From Nioella sp965215655 (lineage in GTDB: Bacteria > Pseudomonadota > Alphaproteobacteria > Rhodobacterales > Rhodobacteraceae), in the NCBI RefSeq assembly GCF_965215655.1, contig NZ_OZ244111.1:2604001-2668000 (forward strand): a DNA stretch of 64,000 nt, given 5' to 3'. How positions within the stretch are numbered: the first letter of the stretch is position 1; each line of letters begins with the position of its first letter. This document shows positions 26,703 through 35,229 of this stretch, one piece after another. The notes under the pieces were generated by a model. It was not told the origin of the DNA, searched no databases, and saw nothing but the letters and a program-made list of their open reading frames with translations. The position numbers were made by a program, and so were the translations under genes.

Positions 26703-27095
26703 TCAGACCCCTTCCATATGGCCCATTCCGAAGGCCCCCGGCAGCAACTCGCCCACGGTGGTTTCCAGCCGCTTGCCATCAGTGGTGGCGAGCGTCACGG
26801 GCGTCGCGGGATCGGCGAATTCGGCCAGCTTCTGACGGCACCCGCCGCAGGGCGGAACCGGCGCGGGGCAATCCGCGATGACGGCGATCTCGGCAATCCG
26901 GCTGTCGCCCGCCGCGATCATCGCGGCAATCGCACCGGCCTCGGCACAGGTGCCCTCCGGGTAAGCGGCGTTCTCGACATTGACGCCCAAATGCAGGTTT
27001 CCTTCCGTGCTGCGAATGGCGGCACCCACCTTGAAGCGGGAATAGGGAACATAGGCGTTTTCGCGCACGCGGGCGGCATCGTCGACGAGGGACAT
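26703..27095 (-). CDS. cdd: Cytidine deaminase
   Basis: A 130-aa homotetrameric-type cytidine deaminase. The zinc motif CAEAGAIAAMIAAG (Cys-Ala-Glu) and the second PCGGCRQKLAEF site are present, along with YSRFKVGAAI and the NVENAAYPEG substrate segment. The start MSLVDDAARV has a GGAGG ribosome site; 15 extra upstream codons in frame are ignored. First gene of the nucleoside salvage operon, so the promoter should lie in 27096-27161. Confidence 0.95.
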   Translation of the reverse strand: MSLVDDAARVRENAYVPYSRFKVGAAIRSTEGNLHLGVNVENAAYPEGTCAEAGAIAAMIAAGDSRIAEIAVIADCPAPVPPCGGCRQKLAEFADPATPVTLATTDGKRLETTVGELLPGAFGMGHMEGV

Positions 27096-27161
27096 GGGGG
27101 CAACCTCCGGAAACTGTGTCCCCCACTGTGGTCCCGCCATCCGGAGCTTGCAAGCCTTCCG

Positions 27162-28670
27162 CTACAGAAGGTCCTCTCGACGCGCGCGGCGGTCGACCTG
27201 GGTGATCAGCGCCGCCAGCGCCTCTTTGCAGCTTTGGACCAGCGATTGCGCCTCCGCCAGACGGTTCTTGTGGGCCGCCGCGTTCAACGCCTCGGCAATG
27301 TTCTGCAACCGGTCCGCCCCGATGGCACCCGCAAGGGAGATCAGGATATGGCTCTGCGCCCGTGTGGTGGCCGTGTCATTGACCTGAACAGCCTGTTGCA
27401 GGGCATCCTGAACGCTGCGCAAATCCTGCAACAGATGGTCGAGCAGCTCGCTCCGACCGGACGGGCCTGCGGCCTGCAGGATCGCCTCGAACCGGTTGCG
27501 GTCGAGCGTTCCGTTAGGGACTGTGACGGGGGGTGGGGCCTCCGCCGGGCTGCGGCGGTCCACATGACGTCGGATCGCCTGCCCGAAGGCCGTGACAGAC
27601 CGGATCGGCTTGGCAATGACCCCATCCGCCCCGGCGGCATAGATCGCCTCTCGGTTCTCGCGCATCACATAAGCGGTGAGCGCCACAAGGGGGGTGTCGA
27701 AACCGGGCGTCGCGCGCAGGCGTTGCATGACCTCGATGCCCGACAGTTTCGGCATTTCGATATCAATCAGAGCGATATCCACGGGCTCACGCGCCAGCAG
27801 ATCAAGCGTTTCCTGTCCGTCGCGGGCCAGGATCATCCGCGCATCCATCGCGTCTAGCATCTGGCGCACCAGAAGCTGGTTGGTTTCGTTATCCTCCGCC
27901 ACCAGAATGCGCAGGTCAGAGAGGTCCGGCATATTCGCCGCATGATCGCGGCATTCCCATGTCGCGCGTGGCAGGGTCAGGGTGACATCCGCACCGCCTT
28001 CGGGCAGGTTCTCTACCCGCAGGGTTCCCCCAAGCCCATCCGCCAGACCCTTGGAAATATGCAGCCCAAGGCCGCTGCCGGGCCGGTCCTGCCCTTCCGG
28101 CCGCCCGCCCGCTGTGAACAGGCGTTCCAGCGCCGTATCGGAAAACCCCCTGCCCTGATCGCGGACACGGAAGTTCATGTCGCCCTCGTGCTGCCAGACC
28201 GACAACACCACCTGCCCGGCATCGGTGAACTTAAGCGCGTTGGCGATGAGGTTGCCGAGGATGCGATCCAGCTTGATGCGGGCCACGGTCACCCGTTCGG
28301 TCACATGCCGGTCAATCTCGACACGGAAGGTCAGCCCCTGTTCGCGCGCCCGGCCTGACCATCGCAGATCAATCCCGGCCAGGAAATTGCGGAAATCGAA
28401 GCTGGCGGCGGTGGCCTGCCCATCACGGCCCGAGGTCAGCATCATCGCGCCATCGACCAGCTCGGCCAGGGTTTCCCCCGCAACGCGCACCCGTTCGATC
28501 TGGGTCTGGGCATCGGGCGGCAACCGGTCCACATCCATCAGCCGCAGCCCGCCGATGATATCGGAAACCGCCGCGCGTATGTCATGACCATAAAGGCGCA
28601 GCGCGTCGCGCATCGACTCCAGATCGCTCGTTTCCGGACCGTTTCCGGGCCTGTCACCGTCCTTGTTCAT
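27162..28670 (-). CDS. Cytosolic hybrid histidine kinase (HisKA-HATPase-REC-Hpt)
   Basis: A 502-aa protein with no membrane segment, PAS or GAF domain. The dimerisation/phosphoacceptor site is LYGHDIRAAVSDI (His29). The ATPase domain follows: N-box NLIANALKF, then DQGRGFS and GSGLGLHISKGLADGLGG. The receiver domain starts at RILVAEDNETNQ and has its phospho-Asp at 303 (LIDIEMPKLSG). A C-terminal Hpt domain has a candidate His441 (QSHILISLAGAIGA). A complete phosphorelay on one soluble chain suggests input from a partner protein. A perfect CtrA-type box lies 60 bp upstream. Confidence 0.85.
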   Translation of the reverse strand: MNKDGDRPGNGPETSDLESMRDALRLYGHDIRAAVSDIIGGLRLMDVDRLPPDAQTQIERVRVAGETLAELVDGAMMLTSGRDGQATAASFDFRNFLAGIDLRWSGRAREQGLTFRVEIDRHVTERVTVARIKLDRILGNLIANALKFTDAGQVVLSVWQHEGDMNFRVRDQGRGFSDTALERLFTAGGRPEGQDRPGSGLGLHISKGLADGLGGTLRVENLPEGGADVTLTLPRATWECRDHAANMPDLSDLRILVAEDNETNQLLVRQMLDAMDARMILARDGQETLDLLAREPVDIALIDIEMPKLSGIEVMQRLRATPGFDTPLVALTAYVMRENREAIYAAGADGVIAKPIRSVTAFGQAIRRHVDRRSPAEAPPPVTVPNGTLDRNRFEAILQAAGPSGRSELLDHLLQDLRSVQDALQQAVQVNDTATTRAQSHILISLAGAIGADRLQNIAEALNAAAHKNRLAEAQSLVQSCKEALAALITQVDRRARREDLL

Positions 28671-28729
28671 CACGCATCCCCTGCCCAAGCAGCGTTGCGC
28701 CCCCTGTGACCATGCAACCGTCAGTTAGG

Positions 28730-28745
28730 TTAAGATTTGGTTAAC
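28730..28745. promoter_or_regulatory. CtrA-type box TTAA-N7-TTAAC
   Basis: TTAAGATTTGGTTAAC matches the full CtrA consensus. It ends 60 bp upstream of the start of the hybrid histidine kinase gene and is the only such site near it, making direct control by the CtrA cell-cycle/motility regulator plausible. Confidence 0.6.
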
Positions 28746-28754
28746 AGTGCAGAA

Positions 28755-28780
28755 AGGCCGGACGATTACTCACCCGGCCT
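28755..28780 (-). terminator. Terminator downstream of prpE
   Basis: On the minus strand AGGCCGG pairs with CCGGCCT (12-nt loop) followed by TTTCT, 26 bp after the prpE stop. Confidence 0.65.
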
Positions 28781-28806
28781 GTCGTTATTGTCCTGTGGAG
28801 GTCAGC

Positions 28807-30696
28807 TTACTTAGGGTAGCCGAGCTCTTTCAGCGCCTCGGTGATCTCATCGAGGATGACCGGATCGTCGATGGTCGCAGGCATCTTGTAAGGCTTGCCA
28901 TCGGCGATGCTGACCATGGTGCCGCGCAGGATCTTGCCCGAACGCGTCTTGGGCAGCCGCTGCACCACGGTGGCCAGTTTGAAGGCGGCAACCGGGCCGA
29001 TCTTTTCGCGCACCAGCTTGACGCATTCCGCGACCACGTCTTCGGCGGCCTTCTGGGTGCCCGCATTGAGGCAGAGGAAGCCCATAGGCATCTGCCCCTT
29101 CAGCGCATCCGCCACCCCGATCACGGCACATTCTGCCACGTCCGGGTGGCTGGCCAGAACCTCTTCCATGCCGCCGGTGGACAGGCGGTGGCCCGCGACA
29201 TTGATCACGTCATCGGTGCGCGCCATGATGTAGAGATACCCGTCCTCGTCCTTCATGCCCGCATCGCCGGTCTCATAGTAACCGGGGAAATGGTCGAGAT
29301 AGGATTTGCGGAACCGCGCCTCGGCGTTCCACAGCGTCGGCAGCGTGCCCGGCGGCAGCGGCAGTTTCACCGCGATGGCGCCAAGCTCCCCATCCTTCAC
29401 CGGATGCCCGCCCTCGTCGAGGATCTGCACGTCGTAGCCCGGCATCGGCACGGAGGGCGAGCCGATCTTGACTGGCAGCTTTTCAATGCCAAGCGGATTG
29501 CCCGCGATGCACCAGCCGGTTTCGGTCTGCCACCAATGGTCCACCACCGGCACGCCGAGCTTGTCCTGCGCCCAGATGATCGTGTCGGGGTCAGCGCGTT
29601 CGCCGGCCAGGAACAGGGATTCGAGGCAGCCGATATCATAGTCACCGATCAAAGCACCCTGCGGATCCTCGCGCTTTACGGCCCGCAATGCGGTCGGCGC
29701 GGTGAAGAGACACTTGACGTTGTGGTCCTGGATGACCCGCCAGAAGGTGCCCGCATCGGGGGTGCCGACAGGCTTGCCCTCGAACACGATGGTGGTGCAG
29801 CCGAAGGTCAGCGGCGCGTAGCAGATATAGCTGTGCCCCACGACCCAGCCCACGTCGGAGGCGGCCCAGAACACCTCGCCGGGATTCATGTCGTAGAGGT
29901 TCCGCATGGTCCAGTTGAGCGCGACCATGTGCCCGCCGGTGTGCCGGATCACGCCCTTGGGCTGACCGGTGGTGCCGGAGGTGTAGAGGATGTAGTGCGG
30001 GTGGTTGCCTTCAACAGGCACACAGTCCGCGGGTTCAACGCCATACTGGAAGCCGTGCCAGTCAAAGTCGCGGCCCTCTTCCAGATGCGCGACTTCCTGT
30101 TCGCGCTGGAAGATCACGCAGAATTCCGGCTTGTGGTCTGCCATGTCGATGGCGCCATCCAGCAGCGGCTTGTAATGTACCACGCGGCCCGGCTCCAACC
30201 CGCAGGAGGCGGCGATGATGCATTTGGGCTTGCAGTCGTCGATGCGCACGGCCAGTTCGTTGGCGGCAAAGCCCCCGAACACGACCGAGTGAATCGCTCC
30301 AAGGCGGGAACAGGCCAGCATCGCCTCCAGCGCCTCGGGCACCATCGGCATGTAGATGATGACCCGGTCGCCCTTTTCCACGCCCTTGGCGCGCAGCGCC
30401 CCGGCAAGGCTGGCGACCCGGTCACGCAGCTCGCTATAGGTGATCTCGTGCTTCGAGTGGGTGATGGGGCTGTCATGGATGATGGCGATACGCTCGCCAT
30501 GGCCGGCCTCGACATGGCGATCCACCGCGTTCCAGCAGGCGTTCAGCGTGCCGTCCGAAAACCATTCATACAGCGGGGCATTGTCGTCAAAGAGCGCCTT
30601 GGTAGGTGGCGTGACCCAATCAATGGCTTCGGCGGCTTTCATCCAAAACCCGTCAGGGTCTGCCTTGGCTTCGGCGTAGACATGCGAATAGCCCAT
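28807..30696 (-). CDS. prpE: Propionyl-CoA synthetase
   Basis: A 629-aa AMP-forming acyl-CoA synthetase closest to PrpE. The N-terminal cap (DGFWMKAAEAIDWVTPPTKALFDD, then APLYEWFSDGTLNACWNAVDRH) is typical of PrpE/AcsA-type enzymes. P-loop YTSGTTGQPKGVIRH, VVDHWWQTETGWCIAG, ETGDAGMKDEDGYLYIMARTDDVINVAGHRLST, and the acetylatable lysine region LPKTRSGKILRG follow in order. It activates propionate for the methylcitrate or methylmalonyl-CoA route. The ATG at 30696 has GGAGGAG upstream. It stands alone between terminators; no other propionate genes are in the window. Confidence 0.93.
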   Translation of the reverse strand: MGYSHVYAEAKADPDGFWMKAAEAIDWVTPPTKALFDDNAPLYEWFSDGTLNACWNAVDRHVEAGHGERIAIIHDSPITHSKHEITYSELRDRVASLAGALRAKGVEKGDRVIIYMPMVPEALEAMLACSRLGAIHSVVFGGFAANELAVRIDDCKPKCIIAASCGLEPGRVVHYKPLLDGAIDMADHKPEFCVIFQREQEVAHLEEGRDFDWHGFQYGVEPADCVPVEGNHPHYILYTSGTTGQPKGVIRHTGGHMVALNWTMRNLYDMNPGEVFWAASDVGWVVGHSYICYAPLTFGCTTIVFEGKPVGTPDAGTFWRVIQDHNVKCLFTAPTALRAVKREDPQGALIGDYDIGCLESLFLAGERADPDTIIWAQDKLGVPVVDHWWQTETGWCIAGNPLGIEKLPVKIGSPSVPMPGYDVQILDEGGHPVKDGELGAIAVKLPLPPGTLPTLWNAEARFRKSYLDHFPGYYETGDAGMKDEDGYLYIMARTDDVINVAGHRLSTGGMEEVLASHPDVAECAVIGVADALKGQMPMGFLCLNAGTQKAAEDVVAECVKLVREKIGPVAAFKLATVVQRLPKTRSGKILRGTMVSIADGKPYKMPATIDDPVILDEITEALKELGYPK

Positions 30697-30798
30697 GTCG
30701 TCTCCTCCAAAAGATGTCCTGCATTCCCCTACGGCACGACCTACATCCCCTTGCCCCGTCAGACAAAGGGTTTCATTGACGCAGCCCCGCAAAAGCAA

Positions 30799-30823
30799 CG
30801 GGGCGCCCCATAAGGACGCCCCG
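30799..30823 (-). terminator. Terminator downstream of the outer-membrane protein gene
   Basis: CGGGGCG (30799-30805) pairs with CGCCCCG (30817-30823), 23 bp beyond the stop of the minus-strand barrel gene. The flank toward prpE reads TTGCTTTTG on the minus strand. Confidence 0.65.
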
Positions 30824-30845
30824 AAAAATTCGCAACTGACCGGGA

Positions 30846-31622
30846 TCAGAAGTGCATGTTCAAACCGACGCGCACCTGCTGCACCGCATTCGAGGTCTGG
30901 GTCGAGTAGATCCCGCCGACATTGGAACTGAAGATCGTTTGATCTCCCAGATCGGTGTAGCGGTATTCCACCCCGAGCGACGTCCGGTCGCCAAGGCGGG
31001 TTTCCATACCGATCCCGATGGTCGCACCATCCACCTCGTAAGATCCCGAGGCCGTGCTGGCCAGACCGGTCAGAACACCGCCGCCGTTGTAGTTATGCGA
31101 CTCGCCGAAGCTGGCGCGCGACCAGCCGAGCATGCCGTAGAACTGGGTGTTCTCGTTGGCCAGAACGCCGACGCGGCCACCGATGGTCATCATGCTTTCG
31201 GGCGTGATTTCCTGATCGACGGTCACCTGCTGGCCACCCACGAGATACTGCATGTGGGAATTCGCGTTCACATCAAAGATCGTGTAATCGAAGGTCGCAC
31301 CCACATAGGTGCGTTCCGACATGGCGAAGGTGTAGCCGATCTGAATCGACGCCAGACCGCCATGTTCGCCCAGATCATGGGAGAACTCGAGCCGGTCGAC
31401 GGAATCGAAATTGCCGCTGTACTGGTGCTGCGAAATGCCGATGCCAAGCGCACCACCGATGAACAGGCCCGACCAGAAGTCGTTGGAAACCTGCTGAACC
31501 GGTGCCGGTTCATAGACGGTGGGGGACACCTGCGGAGAGGGACCATCCGCTGCCGCCGGAAGCGCCGCAACGAGAGTGGCCATGGCAGCGGAAGCTGCCA
31601 GAGCAGAATGGAGTCTGGGCAT
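30846..31622 (-). CDS. Outer-membrane beta-barrel protein (Omp25/OmpA-barrel type)
   Basis: A 258-aa protein with a signal peptide (SALAASAAMATLVAALPAAADG, cleavage near AAA-DG). A barrel-type mature part follows with alternating strands (GGLASIQIGYTFAMSERTYVGATFDYTIFDVN, then SLGVEYRYTDLGDQTIFSSNVGG). It ends in Phe (VRVGLNMHF), the usual signal for outer-membrane insertion. The GLFIGGALGIGISQ opening is typical of Omp25/RopB-like barrels of alphaproteobacteria. The upstream region contains two perfect CtrA-type boxes, so expression may follow the CtrA regulon. Confidence 0.85.
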   Translation of the reverse strand: MPRLHSALAASAAMATLVAALPAAADGPSPQVSPTVYEPAPVQQVSNDFWSGLFIGGALGIGISQHQYSGNFDSVDRLEFSHDLGEHGGLASIQIGYTFAMSERTYVGATFDYTIFDVNANSHMQYLVGGQQVTVDQEITPESMMTIGGRVGVLANENTQFYGMLGWSRASFGESHNYNGGGVLTGLASTASGSYEVDGATIGIGMETRLGDRTSLGVEYRYTDLGDQTIFSSNVGGIYSTQTSNAVQQVRVGLNMHF

Positions 31623-31692
31623 GGGAGTGCTTCTCCTCGTGAAACCTTATGTTGCCTCTGCCGGACTGATTTTTTGGCGTCCGACGTTATTA

Positions 31693-31738
31693 TTAACGAT
31701 CGCTTAACTTTCGTTAATGCGTCATTAACAAGTGTTAA
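31693..31738. promoter_or_regulatory. Phased TTAA array containing two CtrA-type boxes
   Basis: TTAA occurs five times at 31693, 31704, 31714, 31725 and 31735 (spacing 11, 10, 11, 10). Two arrangements fit TTAA-N7-TTAAC exactly: 31693-31708 and 31714-31729. The array lies 71-116 bp upstream of the barrel gene start on the minus strand. Confidence 0.65.
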
Positions 31739-31834
31739 CACATCGGATTCCGGAAATCTCCCCCCATTTTGCCCAGTGAGCAGGAGCCGTTGCGATCATG
31801 CAAACACGCCACAGTCGCACAAGGCAAAAGAAGA

Positions 31835-31861
31835 GGGCCAACCGCGAACTGCGATTGGCCC
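31835..31861 (-). terminator. Terminator downstream of maeB
   Basis: On the minus strand GGGCCAA pairs with TTGGCCC (13-nt loop), followed by TCTTCTTTTG. It lies 34 bp after the maeB stop. Confidence 0.7.
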
Positions 31862-31895
31862 CTCTGCAAGCAACCACTTGAATTAAAAGCGTTTG

Positions 31896-34175
31896 TCAGC
31901 CGTAGTGCTGGACCGGCGTACCGGCCAGGGCCGAGATGTTCAACAGCCCCCGCGCGGTGATCGAAGGTGTGACGATATGGGCACGGTTCCCCATCCCCAT
32001 CAGAATCGGACCAACCTCCAACCCTCCTGCCTTGACTTTCAACAGGTTACGGGACGCGCCTGCAGCATCGGTTGAAGCAAAGACCAGCGCGTTCGCAGAC
32101 CCTTCGAGTCGGCATCCGGGGAAGACCCGCTCTCTCAACTCGGGATCGAGCGCGGCATCCGCCAGCATCTCGCCCTCGTAAACGAAGTCGAGCCCCATCC
32201 CGTCGAGGATCTCCAGCGCCGCGCGCATCCGCCGGCCGCTGTCGCTGTCGAGATTGCCGAACTGGCTGCCGGAACAGAGCGCGATCTTCGGCTCCACCCC
32301 GAAACGGCGCACATGGCGGGCCGCACCGATCACGGTTTCGGCGATCTGCTGCGGCGTCGGCACCGCGTGCACATGGGTATCCGCAATGAAGAGTGGCCCG
32401 TCCTCCAGGATCATCAGGCTGAGCGCCCCGACGGGGTGCAGCCCCCCGTCGCTGAGGAGCTGGGTGACATAGTTCAGGTGCCACAGATACTGACCGAAGG
32501 TGCCGCAGATGAGCGAATCCGCCTCACCACGCTGGACCGCGACCGCCCCGATCGCGGTCGTGTTGGTGCGCATGATGGCGCGGGCCAGATCGGGCGTGAC
32601 ACCCCGGCGCTGCATCTTTTCAAGGTAGCTCTGCCAGTAGTCGCGATAGCGGTGGTCGCTTTCGGGGTTGATCAACTCGAAATCGCGGTCGGGGCGGATG
32701 GTCAGCCCCGCCCGCTCGATCCGCATCTGCACCACTTCCGGGCGGCCGATCAGCGTGGGCGTGTCGGTCATCTCCTCCAGCATGGCCTGTGCGGCGCGCA
32801 GCACCCGCTCATCCTCGCCCTCGGCAAAGACGATCTTGCGGGTGGTAGAGCCTGCTGCCTCGAACACCGGGCGCATGATCAGCGCAGACCGGAAGACCGA
32901 CTGGTTGAGCTTCTCGCGATAGGCATCGAAATCATCCAGCGGACGCGCGGCGACACCGCTTTCGATCGCGGCCTTGGCGACGGAACTGGCCACCACCCCG
33001 ATCAGGCGCGGGTCGAAGGGTTTGGGGATCAGGTAATCCGCCCCGAAGGTCAGCTGTTCCCCCTTGTAGGCCGCTGCCGCCTCGGCGCTGGTGGTCGCGC
33101 GGGCGAGTTCCGCGATACCCTCGACGCAGCCGATCTGCATGGCGTCGTTGATCTCGGTCGCGCCCACGTCCAATGCGCCCCGGAAGATGAAGGGGAAACA
33201 GAGCACGTTATTGACTTGATTGGGAAAATCGCTGCGACCTGTGGCAATGATCGCGTCTGGCGCAACACTGCGGACATCATCAGGCAGGATTTCGGGTGTC
33301 GGGTTTGCCAGGGCGAAGACAATGGGCTGCTTGGCCATCTTGGCCACCATCTCCGCCTTCAGAACACCGGGACCGGACAGCCCGAGAAACAGGTCCGCCC
33401 CGTCGATCACATCGTCCAGCGTGCGCAGGTCGCTTTTCTGGGCATAGTCCGCCTTCTGCGGGGTCATGTCCTCTTCACGACCCTCATAGACCAGCCCGTG
33501 AATATCGCAGAGCCACACGTTTTCGCGCTTGACGCCCAATTTCAGCAGCATGTTGAGACAGGCGATCCCCGCCGCCCCGCCGCCGGTGGACACAACCTTG
33601 ATGTCTTCGAATTTCTTGCCCGCCAGATGCAGCGCATTGGTTGCAGCGGCCCCCACAACGATGGCGGTTCCGTGCTGATCGTCGTGGAAGACGGGAATGC
33701 CCATCCGCTCTCGGCAGATCTTCTCGACGATGAAACAATCGGGGGCCTTGATGTCTTCGAGGTTGATCGCGCCGAAGGTGGGTTCCAGCGCACAGACGAT
33801 CTCGGCCAGCTTGTAGGGATCAGGCTCGTTCACCTCGATATCGAAGCAGTCCACATTGGCGAATTTCTTGAAGAGGACGGCCTTCCCCTCCATCACCGGT
33901 TTCGACGCCAGCGCGCCGATATTGCCAAGCCCCAAAACGGCGGTTCCGTTGGACACGACAGCCACCAGATTGCCGCGCGCCGTGTAGCGGGACGCTTCAG
34001 CCGGATCGCGCTTGATCTCGACACAGGCCTCCGCCACGCCGGGGCTGTAGGCGCGGGCCAGATCGCGGCCATTGGCCAACGGCTTGGTGGCACGGATTTC
34101 CAGCTTTCCGGGCTTGGGGAACTCGTGGTAGTCTAGCGCCCCCTGGCGGAATGCGTCGTGTTTCTCATCGGTCAT
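31896..34175 (-). CDS. maeB: NADP-malic enzyme with phosphotransacetylase-like domain
   Basis: A 759-aa two-domain protein. Residues ~1-430 are a malic enzyme: RDLARAYSPGVAEACVEI, the catalytic region IVEKICRERMGIPVFHDDQHGTAIVVGAA, and an NADP site, VVSTGGGAAGIACLNMLL. Residues ~440-759 are a phosphotransacetylase-like regulatory domain (ALSLMILEDGPLFIADTHVHAVPT, then SANALVFASTDAAGASRNLLK). It decarboxylates malate to pyruvate with NADPH formation; the PTA part usually senses acetyl-CoA. Length is typical. A perfect 14-bp palindrome lies 22 bp upstream of the start. Confidence 0.96.
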   Translation of the reverse strand: MTDEKHDAFRQGALDYHEFPKPGKLEIRATKPLANGRDLARAYSPGVAEACVEIKRDPAEASRYTARGNLVAVVSNGTAVLGLGNIGALASKPVMEGKAVLFKKFANVDCFDIEVNEPDPYKLAEIVCALEPTFGAINLEDIKAPDCFIVEKICRERMGIPVFHDDQHGTAIVVGAAATNALHLAGKKFEDIKVVSTGGGAAGIACLNMLLKLGVKRENVWLCDIHGLVYEGREEDMTPQKADYAQKSDLRTLDDVIDGADLFLGLSGPGVLKAEMVAKMAKQPIVFALANPTPEILPDDVRSVAPDAIIATGRSDFPNQVNNVLCFPFIFRGALDVGATEINDAMQIGCVEGIAELARATTSAEAAAAYKGEQLTFGADYLIPKPFDPRLIGVVASSVAKAAIESGVAARPLDDFDAYREKLNQSVFRSALIMRPVFEAAGSTTRKIVFAEGEDERVLRAAQAMLEEMTDTPTLIGRPEVVQMRIERAGLTIRPDRDFELINPESDHRYRDYWQSYLEKMQRRGVTPDLARAIMRTNTTAIGAVAVQRGEADSLICGTFGQYLWHLNYVTQLLSDGGLHPVGALSLMILEDGPLFIADTHVHAVPTPQQIAETVIGAARHVRRFGVEPKIALCSGSQFGNLDSDSGRRMRAALEILDGMGLDFVYEGEMLADAALDPELRERVFPGCRLEGSANALVFASTDAAGASRNLLKVKAGGLEVGPILMGMGNRAHIVTPSITARGLLNISALAGTPVQHYG

Positions 34176-34197
34176 GAATTGGGCCTCCCGGAAACTT

Positions 34198-34211
34198 GTT
34201 TAACGTTAAAC
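34198..34211. promoter_or_regulatory. Perfect 14-bp palindrome upstream of maeB
   Basis: GTTTAACGTTAAAC sits 22 bp before the maeB start codon in the 82-bp maeB-nadK gap. The placement overlaps where the promoter or 5' leader should be and suggests a repressor site. The regulator is unknown. Confidence 0.55.
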
Positions 34212-34257
34212 TATATTCCACGGCAAGCGAAAAGGCGGTCCAACGTCGCGGATCGCG

Positions 34258-35025
34258 TCACGCGAATTGCTCGCGGATCAGGCGCTCTTCCAGCCCGTGA
34301 CCGGGATCGAACAGGATGCGATGCCCGATCTCGGGATCGGACCGGATCTCCACCGACACCACGTTTTCCACCGACCGGCTGTCGGCATCGGCCATCACCG
34401 GCCGCTTGTCATGATCGAGCACATCGAACCGCACCACGGCACTCTTGGGCAAGAGCGCCCCCCGCCAGCGCCGGGGCCGAAACGCCGCCATCGCGGTCAG
34501 CGCCAGCACGTCCGAGCCAATGGGCAGGATCGGCCCATGCGCCGAATAATTGTAGGCGGTGGAGCCCGCAGGCGTACAGACAAGCGCCCCGTCGCAGACC
34601 AGCTCTTCCATCCGCATGCGGCCATCGACCCAGATCTGCAACCGCGCCGCCTGCGGCCCCGCGCGCAGCAGGCTGACCTCGTTGATCGCCAGCGCTTCGG
34701 TCACCTTGCCTCCGGCCTGAACGGCGGTCATGTGCAGCGGGTTGATCACCGCCTCCTCCGCCGCCTCCAGCCGGTCGATCAGACCGTCTTCGGCATATTC
34801 ATTCATCAGGAACCCGACCGTGCCCCGGTTCATCCCGTAAACAGGAGCATCCAGATCTTGCGTCCCATGCAGCGTCGACAGCATGAATCCGTCGCCCCCA
34901 AGCGCCACGATCACATCCGCCTCGCCGGGGTCATGCTGACCATAACGGGCCGCCAGGCGCGCCTGTGCCTCCTGCGCAATCGGGGCGTCAGAGGCGAGAA
35001 AGCAGATATTTCGGGCAGCGGGCAT
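34258..35025 (-). CDS. nadK: NAD kinase
   Basis: A 255-aa NAD kinase forming NADP+ from NAD+ and ATP. It has the catalytic GGDGFMLSTLHG, YGMNRGTVGFLMNEY, the NE(V) region LAINEVSLLRAGPQAARL, and DGALVCTPAGSTAYNYSAHGPILP. Full length for the family. It lies immediately upstream of maeB on the same strand; both genes bear on the NADPH pool. Divergent from glyA, with 204 bp between the starts. Confidence 0.96.
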   Translation of the reverse strand: MPAARNICFLASDAPIAQEAQARLAARYGQHDPGEADVIVALGGDGFMLSTLHGTQDLDAPVYGMNRGTVGFLMNEYAEDGLIDRLEAAEEAVINPLHMTAVQAGGKVTEALAINEVSLLRAGPQAARLQIWVDGRMRMEELVCDGALVCTPAGSTAYNYSAHGPILPIGSDVLALTAMAAFRPRRWRGALLPKSAVVRFDVLDHDKRPVMADADSRSVENVVSVEIRSDPEIGHRILFDPGHGLEERLIREQFA

Positions 35026-35229
35026 GGCGTCTCCGGCGGGTCTGGGTCATGCCAGTGTTCACCCGTGACGGTTGGAAACTCAATCCCGGATTCGCCCGGG
35101 GCGACCGCGAAGTTTCCGATAGTGGACGTTCCTGAGACGAAATGCGCCGGTTTCCGGGCTTCCTTGCCCCGCCTGCTTTGGATAGATGCAGCCAAACGAC
35201 CCTCATCGCCTTCAAAAGGGAGACAGGCC

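Noticed and set aside
35026..35229. Glycine riboswitch before glyA
   Set aside because: The leader does not show the paired conserved glycine-aptamer motifs.
34267..35229. N-terminal extension of glyA
   Set aside because: In-frame but antisense to nadK; the real start has a ribosome site and the SHMT N-terminus.
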